NCBI GenBank assembly: GCA_963989385.1
Contig: OZ022502.1
Coordinates: 9,811,001-9,875,000, forward strand
Direction of reading: 5' to 3'
DNA: 64,000 nucleotides
Origin: Ctena decussata
Lineage: Eukaryota; Mollusca; Bivalvia; Lucinida; Lucinidae
Shown here: in pieces, positions 57,861 to 64,000 of the stretch
How the letters are laid out: every line of letters starts with the position of its first letter
How positions within the stretch are numbered: position 1 is the first letter of the stretch
Program-made: the position numbers and the translations under genes
The notes under the pieces: model-generated
What the model was told of the DNA's origin: nothing
The model's database searches: none
The model's input: the letters and a program-made list of their open reading frames with translations, nothing else

Positions 57861-58257
57861 ACCCGAAATTGCACCCATTTCCCAAAACAAAAAACTGGTT
57901 ACAATATTAGCAGCATCACTATGCCATTGAAGAAAAAAAAAATCACAAACTTCAGAAACAACAGACAGAGTGCACCAAACTATTGAACAAAATAGGAATA
58001 TCTTTTATCCAACTGCCTTGATTTCAAAGGGGGTTCAGCTACAGGGGACTATATTTACCTCTGAGGAAATAAGTTTCGTTAAGTCTGGAAATTCATTTTC
58101 TTGCTAGGAATGTAAAATTCGGTGAAAATATAAAAATGTAAAACTAAAGAGGCGAAAAACAGAAGACTAAAGCGGAACAAAAATAAGTCTAAAAAGGGGC
58201 AAACAAACAGGGGCAAACATGTCTAAAAAGGAACAAACAGTCTGAAAAGGAACAAAC
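57861..58257. other. no gene recognised
   Basis: 'aaaaggaacaaacag' and 'ggggcaaacaaacagg' give a short local repetition at 58185-58257. Confidence 0.45.
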
Positions 58258-58481
58258 GAGCCGCGACACCAGAAAACCAACAAAGTGGTTGTGCGCCCAG
58301 CGCAGACTCATATCAGACTGGGCTGATCAGAGTCTTCACTTTGCGCTTGAAGTGTAGTTTAGGGCCTAAGCTATCTTCCAGCGGACTGCGAAGACTCTGA
58401 TCAGACTGGGCGGATGCCCAGGCTGTTCTGAGTCTGCGCTGGGCGCTCAACCACATTGTTGGTTTTCTCGTGTCGCGGCTC
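58258..58481. mobile_element. long-palindrome MITE family R, copy 4
   Basis: 'gagccgcgacaccagaaaac' … 'ctcgtgtcgcggctc', slightly shorter than the others owing to an internal deletion. Confidence 0.9.
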
Positions 58482-59410
58482 ATATAAGTTTAAAGAGTGG
58501 CTTTTCGTGTAAATCATGGAAAACTTTCTCGCTTCTTTTAGAAACATATTTTGTGGACCAGTAATAAGACCGCCTTGTATAAAAACAGAAAACACATTTT
58601 ATGGCTTTTCATTAGAAATATCTTTGCAGCGTGGTACTCATGAGGGACCACACCATAATGTTTTATAAGAAGAAAGAACAGAATTTATCTCAGAACCATA
58701 CAAAAAGCCATCTTTTTTTCTAGAGCGCTTATTCATTTTTCTTATGATAGTTGATTAACTTCTTTGACAAAAAAAAAAAAAAAAAAAAAAACAGTGCAAA
58801 AGAAGCTATTAAAAATAAGTAAGTATGCAAAATTTTATATCAAATTGAATTTAACATCATTAAGCTATAAATATTACAAGTAAACAAACAAACAAACAAC
58901 AAAATTAAATGTGATGAATGAATTAATGAGTTTATTTATAGGTTAGAACTGGCGCAACCTGTAAAAAAATCCACAGCTGAACATATCATTTTTGCATGCT
59001 TTATAAACATTTGGATTTAATTTGTTTCAAAAATTTCTAATAATGCAGGTTTTCTAAACAAAGGAGAAATAAGAAATAAAGAATATAGAAGTGCAACACA
59101 AATTAATATTCCTTCAATCACCATGCGCATTCGCGCAGACTAAAAAGTCTTCACATTTCGCTATTTTATGCATGATCAAGTTACATATACCAACACTGTG
59201 GTCAGTCTTTGCGCATGCGTATGTTGATCTGAGTCATCGCTGTTCGTACCAGCTATTCATTATTCTTTGTATACATGATAAAACTACATGTACGCAGTAA
59301 ACAAGCAAGCCCATTCTTTTTGTGACTCAATAAGTCTCATCCTACATCTTACAGTTTTATTCTGTTTGGTTATATTGAAATGCCAGTACATATTCCTAGA
59401 ACAGAACTGT
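58482..59410. other. no gene recognised
   Basis: A-run at about 58769-58792; AT-rich. Confidence 0.45.
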
Positions 59411-59416
59411 CCGAGG

Positions 59417-59470
59417 AACAGTGCATACCCAGATCTAATATTAACAGTCTGATCAGGGTCTGCACTGTTC
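59417..59470. repeat. hairpin family H, one-sided decay
   Basis: 'aacagtgcatacccagatct' … 'gtctgatcagggtctgcact'. Confidence 0.65.
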
Positions 59471-59703
59471 ACTAATTTCGTCTGCAAACTTTGAAACGTC
59501 GCAGAACGTATGTCTAGATGTTTTGTATTTACATGTACCATGATTGATTAAGGTGCCGCGGTATTTAGGGGAAATACGACATTGTTTTATTTTATCATCA
59601 TGATTCGATTTTCCAAGGTTATGTTTACCAATTTAAATTGTTTACAAACATGTGCACATTTCATCTTTCACCGAACGCACTAAAACAAACTGTATATAGA
59701 AAG

Positions 59704-59855
59704 ATAAATCGTGTTTGAACACAGCATCTTAAGCTAAAAATGATAATTCATGTTTGAATCAAGCATTTCAAATAAAAATCATGCTAGGTCTAAGCATTTT
59801 AGATATAAATCATGTTTGAATTTAGCGTATAAATATAAATCATGTTTGAATTTTT
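59704..59855 (+). repeat. about 36 bp tandem repeat (aaatcatgtttgaat)
   Basis: Four to five units of 'ataaatcatgtttgaattta' type. Confidence 0.75.
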
Positions 59856-59859
59856 CTCT

Positions 59860-60190
59860 GCAAACTGGTTTAACTTCAAAATAATGCTACACTGTCTTAT
59901 AATAAAATATTCCGGCAGCCACTATAGAAGCCCGCAAGATAGTCATTTCAGTCCAAAACTTCGGAAAATATTCCGCGTCATACGTTGCCGAAATCTGGAT
60001 TAATTTAAATCTTCGGACATGTCGGAAACGCAAACCTGCGAAAGGTAAACCTTTACCGTCGGAAGCGTGGTTTAAGTTGATGATTTGAGTTGCGTATTTC
60101 ACCGAAATATTACTAAAAAAAAAAGAAGAAATATTCACTCATTGATGAATGTATAATTTACGTACATAAAGTTTGTCTACGAATTATGTG
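59860..60190. other. 83-codon minus-strand frame, unrecognised
   Basis: Frame 59887-60138 has no repeats and includes GLPFAGLRFRHVRRFK. No homology is recognised and there is no splice context, so it is not called as a gene. Confidence 0.2.
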
Positions 60191-60199
60191 TTATAATTA

Positions 60200-60745
60200 T
60201 TTTCAACTTGAAAGACACTAAAACAACTTTGGAATTTATAATTTCTGAATTTAACCTGTCACAATGCACTGTTAATGACAAGACTAAGTGTATAATAGAC
60301 TGTTGCTAATGTATTAGCAATTTAGTAATTGTTTTAAAACAACGCTCAACTGAATCATATATGCAAGGATATAATTAAACAAAACTTGAAAAACACTTAA
60401 ACAACTTTAGAATTTACAAATTTTGAATTTAACCTATCATATTACTCTGTTAATGATAATGCTTAGTGTATAACAGACTGTTTCTAATCTGTTAATAGTT
60501 TAGTAGTTGTTTAAAAACAACTGAGTTTTATTTGAAAATGTATAAGTAAACGGAATTTGAATGACTGTAAAAAATGACTGTAAAAAAAAACTTTGAAATT
60601 TACAAATTTTGAATTTAACACGGCATGTATTGCCCGGTTAATGACAATGCTTAGTGTATAACAGACTGTTTCTAAGGTATTAATAATTAAGTTATTGTTT
60701 AACAACAACTGAATTATATATGCAAATATAAGGAATAATTAAACA
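60200..60745 (+). repeat. three tandem units of about 180 bp
   Basis: 'acaactttggaatttataat', 'gcttagtgtataacagactg' and 'tgaattatatatgcaa' recur at about 60225, 60404 and 60589. Confidence 0.85.
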
Positions 60746-61573
60746 AATAATTAAGTGAAACAATAAACAGATACATACATTCAGTAAATTGAATAAAGAG
60801 ATCGTCATTCATTTTCTACGCACGCATCATCGTAATTCAAACGCAAATCGTATGCGTATTTTATGAAAACAAATGTAGTGAATTTGTTGGAATTACACAC
60901 GAAAGCATTTTTTTTTTTTCAAGATAAACAAAAAAAAACAAACGTCTTTTCCATCGGATGTTAAACTTACGGAACTCGCGTAAATTTCATAGCCAAAATG
61001 AATGTCGGATTTTTGTTGTTAAATGTAGATCGGATTTTCGTTGTTGTTTTTGTCAAATTTGCAGCGGGCAAATAGTGCAAACACTATGAAAAAAAGAAGG
61101 ACTGGTATTATAAAACTAATAAAAACATTAAAAAAAAAAGAAAAAGAAAAAAAAAACATTAGTTCACTTGGCTTTACGCAGCTTAAAGTGCAAGTTCGAT
61201 CTGGTGTAAGAAATACGTAACAAAGAAAAACTAAATATATTTATTGAAGTAGGAAAATTAATCCGAAATTTCATAATCCTTGAATCTTTTTGCACATATT
61301 CCTTTAAATAACAACTTCTGGCACCGAAATATTCCAGCGGAAAAGACTTTCTCATATGAAACCAACAGTTTAGAGCAATTTAGTATGTGTGCTCCTAACC
61401 AAACCGATGGTGATTCATATCATAATGGCGGTCTTGGTGGTTAAAAACTGGGAGTGGGGAAGTTATTTGTTATTGCACTCGGAAACCTATCGGAAATGAT
61501 ACAAGTCATTGCGGAAAATAATAATTTCAATATAGTAAACTAAAAGAAATTAATTGTAATAAATATTAGAATT
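60746..61573. other. AT-rich intronic-like DNA
   Basis: A-rich tracts at 60908-60940 and 61120-61160. Nothing coding; on the minus strand it lies just downstream of the donor at 61579. Confidence 0.5.
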
Positions 61574-61579
61574 ATTTAC
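61574..61579 (-). other. 5' splice site (GTAAAT) of the candidate exon
   Basis: Minus-strand GATG|GTAAAT; a good, not perfect, donor. Confidence 0.5.
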
Positions 61580-61661
61580 CATCTTCAACAAATTGTTCCA
61601 AACTTTCGAATTTCGGTAAATCCTCATCACTAGTATCCATACGACAAGCCATAATCACCAT
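61580..61661 (-). CDS. candidate first coding exon, possibly the distal (P1) exon of RUNX
   Basis: Minus strand: ATG at 61661 (or the in-frame ATG at 61652), open to GAT G|GTAAAT with donor GT at 61579-61578. The peptide from the second Met includes MDTSDEDLPKFESLEQFVED: acidic and not repeat-like. An in-frame TAA at 61700-61698 fixes the 5' limit; both ATGs have a purine at -3 and G at +4. The exon ends in phase 1 with G, exactly what the acceptor at 17792 needs (G + AT = GAT, Asp). Same strand, 44 kb upstream. Vertebrate P1 exons also encode a short acidic/aromatic N-terminus. Alternative: first exon of an unrelated gene. No homology is recognised. Confidence 0.5.
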
Positions 61662-61689
61662 CGCGCATTTACAAAAGTACTTATCATCG

Positions 61690-61715
61690 TTTCGCGGTTA
61701 ATCACGTGATTAGGT
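61690..61715 (-). promoter_or_regulatory. palindromic E-box and Runx motif upstream of the candidate exon
   Basis: TAATCACGTGATTA (61699-61712) is a 14 bp palindrome with the CACGTG E-box. CGCGGT (61693-61698) matches YGYGGT. Both lie 32-51 bp upstream of the first ATG. Either could be chance; together with the open frame they look like a promoter-proximal region. Confidence 0.4.
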
Positions 61716-62300
61716 CCTGTTAGAAGATCTTATTTTTTTCAGTATTCAGAATTTCCTGTTCAGTAAATGTTATTTACGTTTATCATTTATTGCATATTAC
61801 ACACAAATAAAAGGACAATATTCATTTTAGAGCCGACTCACGTCGAGAAGGTACCTCACAGCTTGTACGAATTGTGAATACTAAGATCAGCCTGAGAATG
61901 CGCTCAGGCTGATCAGTCTCCATTTCTCGCTTGAATAAAACTTCGGATCTTTGGGAACCTAAAGAAACCAAAATCGAAGACTGACGAGACTGTGCACAGT
62001 TACAGCAAGGTACATTTTCTCATAAAACGGGTGTTTATTTTAAATATGATGTGTAAATATCTGCATATTAAGTAGGAAAATTATACAATTGCATGAACTT
62101 TCTCGTTTATCGGTTTTCATATGTAAATGCCACATAAGAAAAAAGGAGGGGCCTTGAGAACTACTCATGCAGTAGATGTATACAAGGGAAATAGCTCCCG
62201 AATGCTTTGTAAAAAGTAAGCATAGTATCCGAATGCGAAGAATAAGGGTTAAAAAGGATTTAGACGCCAGCGGGAAATATTTCTTGTATCTTAATTTTGT
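61716..62300. other. upstream flank; small GATCAGCCTGAG hairpin
   Basis: Hairpin 'gatcagcctgag' / 'ctcaggctgatc' at 61881-61912 belongs to the GATCAG hairpin group. Nothing else recognised. Confidence 0.5.
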
Positions 62301-62307
62301 TAATAAT

Positions 62308-62405
62308 AAATTTGCTAGCTCAGCTAGGGCAGCTGAAGACAGGACTAGGTGGAAAGGGATTGTTGCAACTCAACGACCTCACAAGGTTATGGGATAGACT
62401 AGATT
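62308..62405 (+). repeat. dispersed repeat T, copy 2
   Basis: 'tttgctagctcagctagggc', 'gacaggactaggtgg', 'aacgacctcacaagg', 'gggatagactagattag' match 32045-32165. The 73-codon frame overlapping it is an artefact. Confidence 0.78.
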
Positions 62406-62740
62406 AGCCTTGTAATAAATATTCTATAATATGACTTTTAAAAATACGGAAATAATTCCCGAGGGACTTTTAGTCCATTAAAAACTGGAGTAATTTTTAC
62501 CTTCCTTTAAACGCAATCGGCAGTTATTTTCCATAGTATACAGACTGCACTTGTGTGCAGTGTGATCGGAGCCTATACTTGTCACCAATGCCACATTATT
62601 GGAATTCATATCAATCGGATCTGGTTTTGCGGTTAATGTTGCAGTCTACTGTTCTGGACGATCATGCTTGTTTATGCATTTCTTTTGGAAATACATGTAA
62701 ACTTTGCTGTAAATTACATGCCCATTTATGGTAAAAAAAT
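62406..62740. other. no feature recognised
   Basis: Unique AT-rich DNA. Confidence 0.5.
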
Positions 62741-62744
62741 CCCT

Positions 62745-64000
62745 TTAAAATCTTCTACTTCAGAATCAAAGAGCCAATGACCTTGAAAGCTTCAAACTTT
62801 GTATGTAGCATTGGGGTCTCGAGCCCATTATATATTTTTCAAATAATGGCCGTATGCTGACACTGACCTCAGTAAATTGTGGCGAGGGCAACTTTGGTAT
62901 GTTATGCTGTTATATGGGAATATGCTTAAACAGTGGATTTCTCAGAAACTATTTAAGTCTAAGGTATAGTATTTGGTTAATATGGTTAACCAAATGAGCA
63001 GATGATCTTATGTTGCGAAAGGTCAAAGACTCCTCTCTCGATCAGGCAGATAAAAGTTTGTACATGTGGTTTTAGTCACATGTCCCAGATGCCGCAATGC
63101 CCATTTAGGGTAAGGAAAAAAACACTCAAAAATCTTCTTCTCCAGACCCTTAAAGCTATTAACAAATTCTGTATATAGCACCAGGCTTCCAAGCTCATCA
63201 TAATTTATTCAAGTGATGACCATGACATTGACCTTATTGATGACAATGTCAACTTTGGTACGTTATGATTTTATGCGGGAAAATCCTTAAACAGTGGATT
63301 TCTCACAAACTATTTAACTATAAGGTATAATATTTGGTTTATATATGGTTAACTAAATGACCAGATGAAGATTTTATGTTGCTAGAGGTCAAGCTCATTC
63401 TTTGTTGTTTGTTCTAGGTCACTGAGATTCTGTCACCCGTCAATATTTTCAAACACCTTCTTCTCTGAAGCCCATGGGCGGATTGGAGCCATATTTCATG
63501 TGGAGCTTCCTCGGTCAGGAGAATGAAAGTTTATACAGGTGGTTTTGGTTAAATGTCCAAGATGGCCACCATGCCCATTTATGGTAAAAAAAATCCCTTA
63601 AAAAATCTTCTACTTCAGAATCAAAACGCCAATGACCTTGAAACTTTGTATGTAGCATTGGGGTCTCGAGCCCATTATATATTTTTCAAATAATGACCGT
63701 ATGCTGACATTAACCTAAATTGTGGCTAGGGCAACTTTGGTATGTTATGCTGTTATAAGGGAAAATGCTTAAACAGTGGATTTATCAGAAACTAAAGTCT
63801 AAGGTATAGCTTTTGGTTAATAAGGTTAACTAAATGAGCAGATGAAGATATTATGTTGCGAAAGGTCAAGCTCATTCTTTGGCCTTTGTTCTAAGTCAAT
63901 GAGATTCTGTCGCCAGTCAACATTTTCAAATAGCTTCTCCTTTAAAGCCACTGGGCGGATCGAAGTCATATTTCATATGGAGCCTCCCTCGATCAGGGAG
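62745..64000 (-). mobile_element. array element of about 450 bp units, inverted, running off the window
   Basis: Nearly three units; the reverse complement matches 37355-39150 ('tttaagcattttcccatata', 'gacagaatctcagtgac', 'ggccatcttggacatttaac'-like). 'acactttgtatgtagcattg'-type blocks occur at 62795 and 63645. Confidence 0.82.

Overview
This is a 64 kb stretch of animal nuclear DNA: AT-rich, almost gene-free and full of repeats. The only confidently identified protein-coding sequence is one exon with an unmistakable Runt DNA-binding domain (17435-17807, minus strand), so the organism is a metazoan. The repeat content (long arrays ending in a microsatellite plus hairpin, very many short palindromic MITEs, tRNA-derived SINEs, PuTTAA-type foldback elements, CAGA and GACGAAAA arrays) resembles marine molluscs, most likely a bivalve; that assignment is inference from repeat style, not from a diagnostic gene.

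Gene content. The RUNX exon starts at an MHLPAD methionine that corresponds to the proximal-promoter (P2, MRIPVD) start of vertebrate RUNX genes. It has a branch point and 3' splice site embedded in the first codons at the homologous place (CCCGCAG before ATCTC), and it ends in GTAAGT after GRSGRG, in the same phase as vertebrate RUNX genes. The remaining Runt-domain exons are not visible at lower coordinates and presumably lie beyond position 1. About 44 kb upstream on the same strand, 61580-61661 holds a short open frame (27 codons plus one base) with a good start context, a strong splice donor and the exact phase needed to join the embedded RUNX acceptor. It is a candidate distal (P1) first exon, though it could belong to another gene. 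A weak plus-strand terminal-exon candidate lies at 12725-12837. No rRNA gene, intact tRNA gene, CRISPR or bacterial-type operon is seen.

Layout. 1-17 kb: end of a tandem-unit element, many hairpins, an inverted pair of 0.5 kb repeats (8.9 and 12.1 kb), SINEs. 17.2-18.1 kb: RUNX exon with its P2-like promoter and a MITE only 36 bp into the intron. 18-27 kb: SINE, CAGA satellite, and a 1.19 kb TTAA-flanked transposon with perfect 28 bp inverted ends. 27-41 kb: large arrays of 170-470 bp units, two inverted copies of a GACGAAAA array, an 83 bp satellite, a foldback element with a 6 bp target duplication. 41-51 kb: SINEs, foldback elements, a 43 bp minisatellite interrupted by a TTAA-flanked foldback element, and MITEs. 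51-61 kb: degenerate minisatellites, simple repeats and another array element. 61-64 kb: candidate first exon and another array.

What stands out: (i) an apparently ancestral two-promoter RUNX architecture; (ii) at least five different array elements sharing one terminal plan (tandem units, GACG-rich spacer, terminal hairpin, A-run) while the hairpin sequence itself differs; (iii) hairpin families whose inner stems differ between copies but stay self-complementary; (iv) three TTAA-flanked elements; (v) an inverted duplicate of a GACGAAAA/CGTCTTTT array that is open in most reading frames and could fold into very long hairpins. All coordinates and alignments were made by eye.
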